Source: an uncultured Eubacteriales bacterium (lineage in GTDB: Bacteria > Bacillota_I > Bacilli_A > RF39 > UBA660). Taken from it: DNA of 18,272 nucleotides. Location: the NCBI GenBank assembly GCA_900313345.1, contig OMQW01000001.1, positions 1 to 18,272 on the forward strand, in the 5' to 3' direction. Of the stretch, positions 7,906-15,123 are shown one piece after another (the stretch's first letter is position 1; each line of letters starts with the position of its first letter). The translations under genes were made by a program, and so were the position numbers. The notes beneath the pieces are model-generated. The model was not told the DNA's origin. It searched no databases and saw only the letters and a program-made list of their open reading frames with translations.

Positions 7906-8447
7906 TTATATTTAAAACATTCTTTATCATGAGAGTTAATTATTCCAATAGCTTGCATATATGAATATATTGTAATAGAACCAGCAAACTTACAACCTCT
8001 TTTTATTAAGTCTTTAGATATTTTATCTGATGTTTCATTAGTTGTCTTACCTACTTCATATATTACTTTATTATTTGTAAAACCCCATATATAATTATCA
8101 AATGAATTAAATTCTTCTTCTATTTCTTTAAATATTTTACTGTTATTAATAGATGCTGTTATTTTTAATTTATTTCTTATAATATTTTTGTTATTCATCA
8201 ATTCTTCTATTTTATTATCATCATAATTTATTATTTTATCTATATTAAAATTATCATAGGCTTTTTTAAATTCTTCTTTTTTATTTAATATACATTCCCA
8301 AGATAATCCTGCTTGAAATAATTCAAGTATAAACATTTCATATAAATATTGTTCGTTATGATTAGGAATTCCCCATTCTTGATCATGATAATCAATATAT
8401 TTTTTATTATTTAAATTGACATAGTTACATCTTTTTAATTCATTCAT
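7887..8447 (-). CDS. tag: DNA-3-methyladenine glycosylase I
   Basis: The 186-residue protein matches the TagI family in length and motifs. It removes 3-methyladenine from alkylated DNA in base-excision repair. The zinc-binding set of the family is present: Cys7 in RCNYV, His21 in YHDQEWG, and His173 and Cys177 in NSHDKEC. Glu42 in ELFQAGLSW is the position that contacts the damaged base in E. coli Tag, and Trp50 is also conserved. The helix-hairpin-helix-like fold is not directly visible but fits the length. ATG 8447 is preceded by AGGAG with seven-base spacing. It follows the zinc-ribbon operon's terminator and has TATAAT-like boxes just upstream, so it is probably transcribed separately. 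The end overlaps the convergent methyltransferase by 4 bp. Confidence 0.94.
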   Translation of the reverse strand: MNELKRCNYVNLNNKKYIDYHDQEWGIPNHNEQYLYEMFILELFQAGLSWECILNKKEEFKKAYDNFNIDKIINYDDNKIEELMNNKNIIRNKLKITASINNSKIFKEIEEEFNSFDNYIWGFTNNKVIYEVGKTTNETSDKISKDLIKRGCKFAGSITIYSYMQAIGIINSHDKECFKYNKKGLI

Positions 8448-8473
8448 TATTTACTCCTGTTAATTATATTATA

Positions 8474-8503
8474 TCAAAAAAAGATGCTATATAAGCATCT
8501 TTA
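8474..8503 (-). terminator. Intrinsic terminator of the zinc-ribbon operon
   Basis: Arms AAAGATGCT (8481..8489) and AGCATCTTT (8495..8503) flank a 5-base loop and are followed on the minus strand by seven T residues. The hairpin lies directly after the stop codon at 8505..8507. Confidence 0.9.
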
Positions 8504-8504
8504 A

Positions 8505-9233
8505 TTAGAATAATTTAGGTAATACATAAAGTGTTACAAATAGTGCAACAGCGATAGATGAAACTAAAACATATGCAACTTTTTCTTTATTAATATCTAA
8601 TGAATCTTCCATAGATTGAACTAAGTATATTAAATTAAATATTAAACCTGCAACTAATATAGCAAATGCTACTCCTAATTGAACGTATGCAAATATTACT
8701 GCTAAAATTAGAGAAACTATCATAACTGGTTTAGTTTGTCCTAAATAAACCACTAATTCTTTTATTCTTTTTTCTTCTTTATATACTTCTTTTAGCATAA
8801 TAAATGTCATTAATATAAATACTACATAGTATACTAATACATAAATTAAAACTTTGAAAAAGACATTTAAAAATGGGATATCATTACTTCCAAATGTTCC
8901 TAATCCTGTTCTTGATATTAAACTACCAAAGATAGTTCCTATTGTATTTACAACTGATTGTAACATACAGTATGTAAATAATCCTGCTAATGCTGCTGTT
9001 ATAACTAGTAAGATAGCACTAACATTAAAATTCTTTTCTTTTTTATTTTCTTTCATAGTCTTAACAGGCTTTTTAAAGAATTTTTTAAATATATCTTTTA
9101 TTTCATTAACTAAGTTTGATACTTCTTCTTTTGTATCAACTTCTTTTTCTATCTTTTTAGAAGTTTTTTCTTCACAAGAACAAACTTCTCCTTCTTTTAG
9201 TTTTTTTCCACATTTTGTACAAAATTTTGCCAT
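8505..9233 (-). CDS. Zinc-ribbon polytopic membrane protein
   Basis: From ATG 9233 the protein has 242 residues. TCCTCC at 9241..9246 (GGAGGA on the coding strand) is seven bases upstream and decides this start over the in-frame GTG at 9248. The N-terminus is a short zinc ribbon, CTKCG then CSC, with Cys at 5, 8, 18 and 20. A Lys/Glu-rich linker (about 22-68) is followed by about five membrane spans (about 70-242), giving a YIP1-like general layout. It sits 20 bp downstream of another zinc-ribbon membrane protein and shares its promoter and terminator, so the two probably act together. I cannot assign a function. Zinc-ribbon plus membrane proteins are common in Bacillota and are often annotated only as zinc-ribbon domain proteins. 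Confidence 0.82.
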   Translation of the reverse strand: MAKFCTKCGKKLKEGEVCSCEEKTSKKIEKEVDTKEEVSNLVNEIKDIFKKFFKKPVKTMKENKKEKNFNVSAILLVITAALAGLFTYCMLQSVVNTIGTIFGSLISRTGLGTFGSNDIPFLNVFFKVLIYVLVYYVVFILMTFIMLKEVYKEEKRIKELVVYLGQTKPVMIVSLILAVIFAYVQLGVAFAILVAGLIFNLIYLVQSMEDSLDINKEKVAYVLVSSIAVALFVTLYVLPKLF

Positions 9234-9253
9234 TTTAATTTCCTCCACTTCTT

Positions 9254-10435
9254 TTAGTATAATGGTAATCCATCTATCTTTGATAGAATATATTTATTAC
9301 CATCTTTTACAAATTCCATTCTAATATATCTACTTGATGTTTTATCAATCATTGTTTGATTTAACTTTGGATATGTTAAATCATATTTAAAATCAACTTG
9401 TGTAGTTACTTCAATTGTTCCATCTTCTTTATAAGTCATTTTATCTGAACTCATTTTTTCTACTGAAAAGTTAGATAACTTTTTATATTCAGCATTTATG
9501 CCATTTTTATATGTATTATATGATGTTTTTAGATTTTTGCTGAAATATTCATAATTAACATCACCAAAATTTGTATTTTCTGATGTTTTAGTTAAGAATG
9601 TACTTAAAATATTTTTATAAGTTGCTTTTATTTCTTTTTTAATTTTACTAGGAACCTCTACACCTTGCATTGAAATAGTTTGAGTTTTTGAATATGTTGT
9701 TGGATATATATCTTTTTCATATTCAACTTTATCTTTTGTTGTAACTTTTACATTAGTTTTAATTTTAAATACTGCAGGTAATTCATATTCATCATATGTA
9801 GAAGTTTTCTTTTTTAAATATTTATTAGCAACTTTTACTCCAGCGTATTCTACTTTTGAATCCTTTGGTACTTTAATAGTATAATTTTCTACATATGCTA
9901 AACTTTTATTTGCTTGCTGCCATGTATCAAAAAATAATAATTCTTTTCTGCCTATTTTAGTTAAAGTAAATGTTTCTTTTTTAGCTTCAACATTATCTTT
10001 TAATATATAACTAACTGTAACAGTTGCTGTTAGGCCATTATTTGTTATTATGGCATTACCTACTTTATATGATTCAATATTTTTATATTTATTTAATGTA
10101 TTAGATTCTTCCATAGTATCATTAAATACTTTTTTAGATATAAATGTTTTATCTTTTACACTATCATCTATAATTATATTATATAATTTATTATAATCAT
10201 TTGATTTTAAAGCTTTTATATAACTTTCAACTATCTTTTCCGGTTTAGTTATATTAGTTCCATAAATATAAAAACCTAGTATTACTACTATAACTACTCC
10301 TATTATAATTAGTTTTTTATTTGATGCTTTTATAGAATCTTTTTTATCTACTTTTTCTTCTATTAATTTTGCTCCACAATTTTCACAAAATTTAGAATCT
10401 TTTTTGTTCTTAGTACCACATTCACTACAGAACAT
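9254..10435 (-). CDS. Zinc-ribbon, single-span membrane protein with large extracytoplasmic part (TcaA-like layout)
   Basis: The 393-residue protein begins with a clear zinc ribbon (CSECG and CENCG, Cys at 3, 6, 17 and 20). A basic linker and one membrane helix (about residues 43-60) follow, then about 330 residues predicted to lie outside. The first part of that region (PEKIVESYIKALKSNDYNKLYNII and onward) resembles the stress-type or NTF2-like modules found in TcaA-like and other zinc-ribbon envelope proteins. The rest is rich in Lys and Thr with beta-like patterns. TcaA proteins are linked to cell-wall stress and glycopeptide response in Staphylococcus; a shared role here is only inferred from architecture. 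ATG 10435 has AAGGAG upstream and a good promoter. It is first in a two-gene operon with the polytopic zinc-ribbon protein. Confidence 0.82.
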   Translation of the reverse strand: MFCSECGTKNKKDSKFCENCGAKLIEEKVDKKDSIKASNKKLIIIGVVIVVILGFYIYGTNITKPEKIVESYIKALKSNDYNKLYNIIIDDSVKDKTFISKKVFNDTMEESNTLNKYKNIESYKVGNAIITNNGLTATVTVSYILKDNVEAKKETFTLTKIGRKELLFFDTWQQANKSLAYVENYTIKVPKDSKVEYAGVKVANKYLKKKTSTYDEYELPAVFKIKTNVKVTTKDKVEYEKDIYPTTYSKTQTISMQGVEVPSKIKKEIKATYKNILSTFLTKTSENTNFGDVNYEYFSKNLKTSYNTYKNGINAEYKKLSNFSVEKMSSDKMTYKEDGTIEVTTQVDFKYDLTYPKLNQTMIDKTSSRYIRMEFVKDGNKYILSKIDGLPLY

Positions 10436-10459
10436 AATATCACACTCCTTATAAATTTA

Positions 10460-10488
10460 ATTATAATTCCTAATATAATTTTTGTAAA
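10460..10488 (-). promoter_or_regulatory. Promoter of the zinc-ribbon operon
   Basis: On the minus strand TTTACA (10483..10488) and a perfect TATAAT (10460..10465) are separated by exactly 17 bases. The predicted start of transcription is about 18 bases upstream of ATG 10435. The -35 box lies within one arm of an AT-rich inverted repeat (10478..10486 with 10505..10513), which may be incidental. Confidence 0.75.
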
Positions 10489-10562
10489 AGAAAAGTTTAA
10501 ATTATACAAAAATAATAGTTTTAATTTACAAAAAACATTTCTATTTGATATACTTTTTAATA

Positions 10563-10877
10563 TTACTCAGTTATATTTAAAATTTCTTCAAAATCAATTT
10601 TTATAAGTTGATTATCTAATTTAATTTTTACTATTAAATTATTTTCTTCATCTTTATATACTTTTACATAAATTAATGCTTCTATTTCTGATGCATAAAA
10701 ACTATTAGTATCAAATATTTTTAATAAAATATCATTTTTTAATTGAAAAATATTACCTATATATTCTTTATTTATAAAATCATTAATGTTTTTATTTTTT
10801 CACATCAAAAAGATAAATTAAAATATCATTTCTTTTTGTGTTACATTTTCTATATTTTTACCATTTAATTTAAACAT
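10563..10877 (-). pseudogene. Broken small gene with two compensating frameshifts, unidentified
   Basis: Starting at ATG 10877, the frame reads MFKLNGKNIENVTQK and then hits TAA and TGA. In the -1 frame a sensible stretch, NDILIYLFDVK, bridges these stops. The original frame then resumes with NKNINDFINKEYIG and continues without interruption to TAA 10563..10565. Both switch points fall in A runs: one seems a base short (near 10835), the other a base long (near 10800). The repaired product would be about 104 residues, acidic and lysine-rich, with no domain I recognise. The repeated pattern NDIL(I/L)..(L/I)FD occurs twice, about 35 residues apart. It lies 19 bp downstream of the cutA pseudogene and probably belonged to the same operon. 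Homopolymer sequencing error remains possible for this one. Confidence 0.6.
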
Positions 10878-10896
10878 ATTATAATTATACTTTTAA

Positions 10897-11211
10897 TTAT
10901 CTAATATTTTCATCTATCCAGTTTAAAAATTCTTTATTGCCACCATCTATTTCAATATAGGATATTTTTGTTACTTCATAATTGTGAATTTTTTCTATTT
11001 CTTCTTTTATTTCTTCAAATAATGAAAGCTTTGTTCTAAATTACAATTTAAATTCTTCAAATTCTTCTTGTTTACTATCACACCAATATTTTAAATATAT
11101 TTTTTGCTTTTGAGTACCAGCGACTAACTTTTTTTCTAATAAAGTGTTAACTATATTATTTGCAATTTCTTCTTTATCGCAAAAAGTTCTAATAATTATA
11201 TATTTATTCAT
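10897..11211 (-). pseudogene. cutA: CutA-family divalent-ion tolerance protein, nonsense-interrupted
   Basis: Translation from ATG 11211 gives 104 codons plus stop, the normal CutA length. It contains the family pattern: IIIRTFCDKEEIANNIVNTL, then LVAGTQ, then YWCDSK, then after the lesion FRTKLSLFEEIKEEIEKIH, YEV, ISYIEIDGGNKEFLNWIDE. CutA proteins are small PII-like trimers linked to copper and other ion tolerance. A single in-frame TAA at 11041..11043 replaces the residue before FRTK, splitting the protein in half. There is no frame change, and both halves remain well conserved, so the lesion looks recent. The start is 3 bp after the stop of the rRNA methyltransferase gene, so the two are co-transcribed. 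A base-calling error at one position is the main alternative. Confidence 0.82.
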
Positions 11212-11214
11212 ACT

Positions 11215-12399
11215 TTAATTTCTTTCTAAAATACATATACTTTCAACGTGATAAGTTCTACCAAATAAATTAAATAATTTTATACTTTTTAGTTCGTAGT
11301 TATTTAATTCTTTTAAATCCCTTGATAAAGTCATTAAATCGCATGATACGTATATTAAATATTTATTATTAAAATTATTTAAAAAGTTTCTTGTCTTAGA
11401 ATTTAATCCACTTCTAGGTGGATCTACTATTACTGTATCAAAATATTTTAATATATTTAGTTTTTTTGATACATCACTACATATAAATTCTATATTATTT
11501 AAATTGTTTAATTTAGCATTTTCTTTAGCATCAATAATTGCTTCTTCTATTATTTCAATACCTAATACTTTTTCTACTTTATCTGCAATATAAATACCAA
11601 TCGAACCTACACCACAATATAAATCTATTACTTTTTTGCTATTTAGTTTTATAATATTATCTTTTACTTCATCATATAAATATTTTACCATTTGATCATT
11701 TACTTGAAAGAATGATTTGTCTCTTACATGATATTTTTTATTTCCTATTTCTTTAGTAATATATGGGTTTGTAATACATTTATTATTTATATATAATGAG
11801 TCTGATATATTAATAAATTTATCTATATGTTTAACATTTCCATATAACTGCAACATTACTTCATTAGTTGATGTTCTAATAACTATTTTTTCTATATCTT
11901 CTTCTTTTATTAGTTCTTTTAATAATTCTATTTCTTTATTTATTTTATTATTTACTAGCAAGCAATTATCTATTTCTACTATTTCATTAGATTTTTCCTT
12001 TAACAAACCAAGTTTATGATTAACTACTCTTAAAGTTATTTTTGATCTATAATTTAATAAATCTTTACTTATTAATTCTATATCTTTTATATCAATACCT
12101 GCATATCTTAATAAAATATTTCTTGCTCTTTCTTTTTTAAAATCTAATTCTTTTTCTTCTTTCATATGAAAAGTATTACATCCACCACATATATTATAAT
12201 ATTTACAAGTATTATGTTCTCTATTAATACTTTTATCTAATACTTTTATGTTTTCTGCTATTATATATTTTTTATGTTCTTCAATAGGTTTAATTTCAAT
12301 TAATTCTTCTTCTAAAGCATTGTTTATAAAAGTAATTTTATTATTTAAATATGTAATACCTCTACCAAAATTATCTAGTTTTTCTATTCTTTTATTCAT
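11215..12399 (-). CDS. 23S rRNA (uracil-5-)-methyltransferase, RumA/TrmA family (RlmCD-like)
   Basis: The 394-residue protein has a short N-terminal OB/TRAM-like region. Next is an iron-sulfur cluster motif with Cys at 65, 71 and 74 (CKYYNICGGC) and a fourth Cys in EIDNCLL near 142. Then come FFQVNDQM and the SAM site VIDLYCGVGSIGIYIA (about 260-275). VIVDPPRSGLN and the catalytic nucleophile Cys353 in YVSCD complete the family signature. These enzymes form 5-methyluridine in 23S rRNA; in low-GC Gram-positives one enzyme, RlmCD, often modifies both U747 and U1939, but the sequence alone does not fix the site. AGGTGAG precedes ATG 12399. It is first in an operon with the cutA pseudogene and is divergent from gerAA across 54 bp. 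Confidence 0.92.
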   Translation of the reverse strand: MNKRIEKLDNFGRGITYLNNKITFINNALEEELIEIKPIEEHKKYIIAENIKVLDKSINREHNTCKYYNICGGCNTFHMKEEKELDFKKERARNILLRYAGIDIKDIELISKDLLNYRSKITLRVVNHKLGLLKEKSNEIVEIDNCLLVNNKINKEIELLKELIKEEDIEKIVIRTSTNEVMLQLYGNVKHIDKFINISDSLYINNKCITNPYITKEIGNKKYHVRDKSFFQVNDQMVKYLYDEVKDNIIKLNSKKVIDLYCGVGSIGIYIADKVEKVLGIEIIEEAIIDAKENAKLNNLNNIEFICSDVSKKLNILKYFDTVIVDPPRSGLNSKTRNFLNNFNNKYLIYVSCDLMTLSRDLKELNNYELKSIKLFNLFGRTYHVESICILERN

Positions 12400-12441
12400 A
12401 AACTCACCTACTTAATTATACATAATTTTCTAATAATTTAC

Positions 12442-12453
12442 CATAATATAAAT
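12442..12453 (+). promoter_or_regulatory. Possible leaderless, sporulation-sigma-like -10 element before gerAA
   Basis: CATAATA at 12442..12448 lies six bases before ATG 12454, and there is no Shine-Dalgarno sequence. It fits the forespore sigma-G/sigma-F type -10 consensus (CATnnTA), and ACATA at 12420..12424 is 17 bases upstream where a GNATA-type -35 would be. In such AT-rich DNA this may be chance, so confidence is low. Confidence 0.3.
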
Positions 12454-13554
12454 ATGAAGAATAATGAAAATAATGTTATTAGCTATAACACTTTAAATAA
12501 AGAAAAAAATATATATGGATCTAATATGTCTTTTACTGATTCTTATGACATTAATTTAAAATTAATAAAGAAGAGAATTAAAAGTAATAATCTTAAGAAT
12601 ATTGATTTAAATATTGGAACTATTTCTAATACTAAGGTATCTATTATATATATTGATGGTATTTGTAAAAAAGAGTTAATAAATAATATTTATAAAAAGC
12701 TTAAAAATATTAATATTGATTCACTAACTGATATTTCTTATTTAAGTGAGGTACTTAATACTAATTTAATTTTTCCTATTATTAACCTTAGTGAAAGACC
12801 TGATAAAGTATGTAGCCAGTTACTTGAAGGTAAAATAGTTATATTGTCTGATAATTCTCCTAATTTAATTATATTGCCCTATTTATTTATAGATTTTTTT
12901 CATACTATGGATGATTATTATACTGGATATATTCAAGCTTCTTTTATTAGGATTATAAGGCTTTTATCATTCTTTATAGCTATTTATCTTCCTGGGCTTT
13001 ATTTATCTCTTACAACGCATTTTCTAGGCCTTTTTAATATAGATACTTTAGTTAGTCTTAAAAGACAAAGACTTGGTGTTTTTATGCCTTCTTTTTTAGA
13101 ATGCCTTCTAATTATTATTTTTCTTAATATATTACATGAATCTGATCTTAGAAAAAGTGACAATCAAGGTAGTTCTATTTCACTACTTGGTGGATTAATA
13201 TTAGGTGAAGCTTCTATAAGGGCTCATTTATGCAGTCCGAATATGATTATAGTCTGTGCTATTAGCACTATATCTAGTTTACTATTTAATTCTTATGAAT
13301 TTAATTTTTCTATTAAATTACTTAGAATTATTTTAATTATTGTAGCTAGTATATTTGGGTGCGAAGGAATTATTTCTTTTACTATTATACTAATAATATT
13401 ATTAACTATAACTAAATCGTTTGATATACCTTATTTATATCCTATTATTCCATTTGATAAAGATTCTATTAAAGATTCTTTTATTAGAATAAAAAACAAA
13501 AATAAACATAGAAATAAAATATTTACTAATAATATTAATAGAGGTTCTTTATGA
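12454..13554 (+). CDS. GerA-family spore germination receptor, A-type subunit (short form)
   Basis: The 366-residue protein carries the hallmark motifs of GerAA/SpoVAF proteins. They are ERPDKVCSQLLEGKIVIL and DNSP (about 114-136), DDYYTGY (153-159), LPGLYLSLTTH (179-189), a Glu within MPSFLECL (211-218), ILHESDLR, and GGLILGEASIRAHLCSP (246-262). About five membrane helices span 165-325. A-type subunits bind or respond to germinants in the inner spore membrane. Family members are usually about 480-550 residues. Here the region before FTDSYDINLKLIKKRI is only about 25 residues, so the first N-terminal subdomain is missing while the second and the membrane part are intact. No SD precedes ATG 12454. 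The stop overlaps the next gene by ATGA. The usual B subunit (an amino-acid-permease-like protein) is not adjacent. The family is certain; a functional receptor is uncertain. Confidence 0.92.
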   Translation: MKNNENNVISYNTLNKEKNIYGSNMSFTDSYDINLKLIKKRIKSNNLKNIDLNIGTISNTKVSIIYIDGICKKELINNIYKKLKNINIDSLTDISYLSEVLNTNLIFPIINLSERPDKVCSQLLEGKIVILSDNSPNLIILPYLFIDFFHTMDDYYTGYIQASFIRIIRLLSFFIAIYLPGLYLSLTTHFLGLFNIDTLVSLKRQRLGVFMPSFLECLLIIIFLNILHESDLRKSDNQGSSISLLGGLILGEASIRAHLCSPNMIIVCAISTISSLLFNSYEFNFSIKLLRIILIIVASIFGCEGIISFTIILIILLTITKSFDIPYLYPIIPFDKDSIKDSFIRIKNKNKHRNKIFTNNINRGSL

Positions 13555-14009
13555 AAAAAATATATATATTAATTTTAATAATTTTATTAACTGGTTGTAC
13601 TAAATATAGGGATTTAAATAATGTTAAGATAGTATCTAATATAATTATTTATAATAAAAATAATAAATATTATGTTATATATCAAGAGGTTTATCCTACT
13701 AGTAATAATTATAAATATATTTATTATATTAGAAGTGCTAAAAAGCTAAATAATGCTATTAAAAAACTTAATAATAAAAATAATAACTTTTATTTAAAAA
13801 AAGTTAATTATATTATTGTTAATCATAATACTAATTTAAATAAAATTAAAAAAATATATAAAAACAATAAAATTATATATTATGAAGGAGATTATAAAAA
13901 ATTATTTATTAATCATAATAATAATTATTTTTTAAATAATATTAGAAATAAAAAAGAAACTATTCCATGTATTAAATATCATCAACATGAAATAGTTTCT
14001 TGTAATTAA
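13551..14009 (+). CDS. GerAC-like germination lipoprotein, strongly shortened
   Basis: The 152-residue protein starts with a lipoprotein signal peptide ending in a lipobox LTGC (Cys at about 16). The residues after it, KYRDLNNVKIVSNIIIY, match the N-terminal strand of GerAC-type subunits (pattern W/Y-R-e-l-n-x-l-x-i-v). GerAC proteins are normally about 370 residues; this one holds only the first part and then an Asn/Lys/Tyr-rich tail ending in CN. It is translationally coupled to the A subunit (ATGA overlap, AGAGG upstream). Its last four bases overlap the stop of the convergent minus-strand gene. The 3' region also encodes, on the other strand, the terminator of that convergent operon. Operon position and lipobox support the C-subunit call; sequence similarity beyond the N-terminus is weak. 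Confidence 0.75.
   Translation: MKKIYILILIILLTGCTKYRDLNNVKIVSNIIIYNKNNKYYVIYQEVYPTSNNYKYIYYIRSAKKLNNAIKKLNNKNNNFYLKKVNYIIVNHNTNLNKIKKIYKNNKIIYYEGDYKKLFINHNNNYFLNNIRNKKETIPCIKYHQHEIVSCN
13946..14001 (-). terminator. Terminator of the small membrane-protein operon, inside the gerAC coding region
   Basis: Arms 13954..13964 (AAGAAACTATT) and 13991..14001 (AATAGTTTCTT) pair over 11 bp, with an additional inner pairing CATGT (13966..13970) and ACATG (13985..13989). On the minus strand it is followed by TTTTTTATTT. It therefore ends transcripts from 15063..14006, yet lies wholly within the convergent gerAC-like gene. Confidence 0.7.
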
Positions 14010-14446
14010 TTACAATCAAATTCTTTATTTTCTAGATATTCTTTTTCTTTACTATATTCTTTATAAAGATTAGATATTTTTTTATCTTTTTTATGATTTT
14101 CTAATACTTTTTTATCTAGTGTAATTATTATATTAGAATTAACATAAGTATATTTAGTTTCTGGAAGTGATGCATAATAGTTTAATTCGTTAGATGTTTC
14201 GCTATAGTTTTCTTCGCTTCTATTTTGCTTTCTATCTTCGTAAGTCATTTCTATAGTTTTAGTTTTACCTTCTTTATAATAGATTTTATATTTTACATTA
14301 TATATATCTTTAGTTGTTTTTTCACATACTAATTTATTCTTTTTGATTTCTTTTTTTATTTCATTTTGTTTAATAGCAAAGAATAATAATATTATTAAAA
14401 CTCCTATTATTACTAATATAATTGTTGCACTTAATTTCTTTTTCAT
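14006..14446 (-). CDS. Single-span membrane protein with extracytoplasmic domain, unknown
   Basis: The 146-residue protein has a basic N-terminus, one membrane helix (about residues 6-25), then about 120 charged residues predicted to be outside. Two Cys residues (in LVCEKTT near 41 and in the C-terminal DCN) could form a disulfide. The stretch NVKYKIYYKEGKTKTIEMTYE suggests beta strands similar to small secreted or lipoprotein domains of Bacillota, but I cannot name a family. It overlaps the upstream 173-residue gene by ATGA (14443..14446), implying translational coupling. Its stop overlaps the convergent gerAC-like stop by 4 bp. It is the last gene of a three-gene operon. Confidence 0.78.
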   Translation of the reverse strand: MKKKLSATIILVIIGVLIILLFFAIKQNEIKKEIKKNKLVCEKTTKDIYNVKYKIYYKEGKTKTIEMTYEDRKQNRSEENYSETSNELNYYASLPETKYTYVNSNIIITLDKKVLENHKKDKKISNLYKEYSKEKEYLENKEFDCN

Positions 14447-14964
14447 AATAATTCAATCTCTTCCTCTTCTTCATTTTTTTCTTCTTTATGGTCATCTTTT
14501 TGCACTTTAAAATCTTCCATAGATGTTATATTAGGATTTTCTGTAATATCAAGCATTGATTCTAATTCTTCATGATTTTTAAATACATTCATATCATATG
14601 GTTTAGTTTTAACTAGTTTTACTAATTTGATAGTTAAATATGATAAAAATAATGCTGGTAAAACTGGTGAAATTAATACTAAATAACATACTAATGAATC
14701 AAAGTCTAATCTATCCATTTCTTCTTTTAATGCTAAGGAAAAGCCTATTAACATTGATAAAAATACTGCTGCTAGTAACATAGTAATTATTAATGTATAA
14801 AGGTTCATATTATATTTATATTTTGGATCATTATGATCTTTTACTTTCTTATTATAATATAATAAATATATTATTGATAAAACTATTATTAAAAGTATTG
14901 GTATAAATACAAATGAAACTATTTCTTTTACATATGGAGCATCATAAACAAATTTAAAACTCAT
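14443..14964 (-). CDS. Three-span membrane protein with acidic C-terminal tail, unknown
   Basis: The 173-residue protein has three membrane spans (about 15-37, 53-77 and 88-113). A cytoplasmic-type tail follows, ending in a run of mostly Glu (KNEEEEEIELL). No enzyme or transporter motif is visible. The ribosome binding site GGTGGTGAT is directly before ATG 14964 and begins within the stop region of the 28-residue gene upstream, so the three genes of the operon are tightly packed. The membrane nature of all three products suggests a shared complex, but that is inference. Confidence 0.78.
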   Translation of the reverse strand: MSFKFVYDAPYVKEIVSFVFIPILLIIVLSIIYLLYYNKKVKDHNDPKYKYNMNLYTLIITMLLAAVFLSMLIGFSLALKEEMDRLDFDSLVCYLVLISPVLPALFLSYLTIKLVKLVKTKPYDMNVFKNHEELESMLDITENPNITSMEDFKVQKDDHKEEKNEEEEEIELL

Positions 14965-14976
14965 TTTATCACCACC

Positions 14977-15063
14977 TTATTCATTTTTAAAGAATGACAT
15001 TCCTATCATATAGGAAAACAGAAATATACTAATTCCTAAAATAAAATAATCTATTTCATCCAT
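14977..15063 (-). CDS. 28-residue single-span small membrane protein
   Basis: ATG 15061..15063 opens a 28-codon frame encoding MDEIDYFILGISIF and LFSYMIGMSFFKNE. It consists of an acidic N-terminus, one hydrophobic helix and a short polar C-terminus. Support for translation is a strong AAGGGAG ribosome binding site with six-base spacing (core 15070..15074) and a promoter immediately upstream. Its stop (TAA, 14977..14979) is just before the ribosome binding site of the next gene. It is too short for family assignment. An alternative is a leader peptide controlling the 173-residue gene, but a hydrophobic helix is more typical of a real small membrane protein. Confidence 0.65.
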   Translation of the reverse strand: MDEIDYFILGISIFLFSYMIGMSFFKNE

Positions 15064-15088
15064 TATGTTCTCCCTTTATTATGAAATA

Positions 15089-15117
15089 ATAATATCATAT
15101 TAATAATTCTTTTTCAA
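15089..15117 (-). promoter_or_regulatory. Promoter of the small membrane-protein operon
   Basis: TTGAAA (15112..15117) and TATTAT (15089..15094) are 17 bases apart on the minus strand, with a TGn extension before the -10 box. The predicted transcript start is about 20 bases before ATG 15063. The promoter lies just beyond the end of the CDF pseudogene. Confidence 0.7.
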
Positions 15118-15123
15118 TTGATT

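Noticed and set aside
8854..9324. Long plus-strand open frame antisense to the zinc-ribbon genes
   Set aside because: It is a mirror of the Lys/Glu-rich coding strand, rich in Phe and Ser with no motif or ribosome binding site. The opposite strand carries clear zinc ribbons.
10478..10513. AT-rich inverted repeat as a terminator after the decayed operon
   Set aside because: The arms contain only one G or C pair each, the loop is long and no proper T tract follows. It overlaps the zinc-ribbon promoter and is probably compositional.
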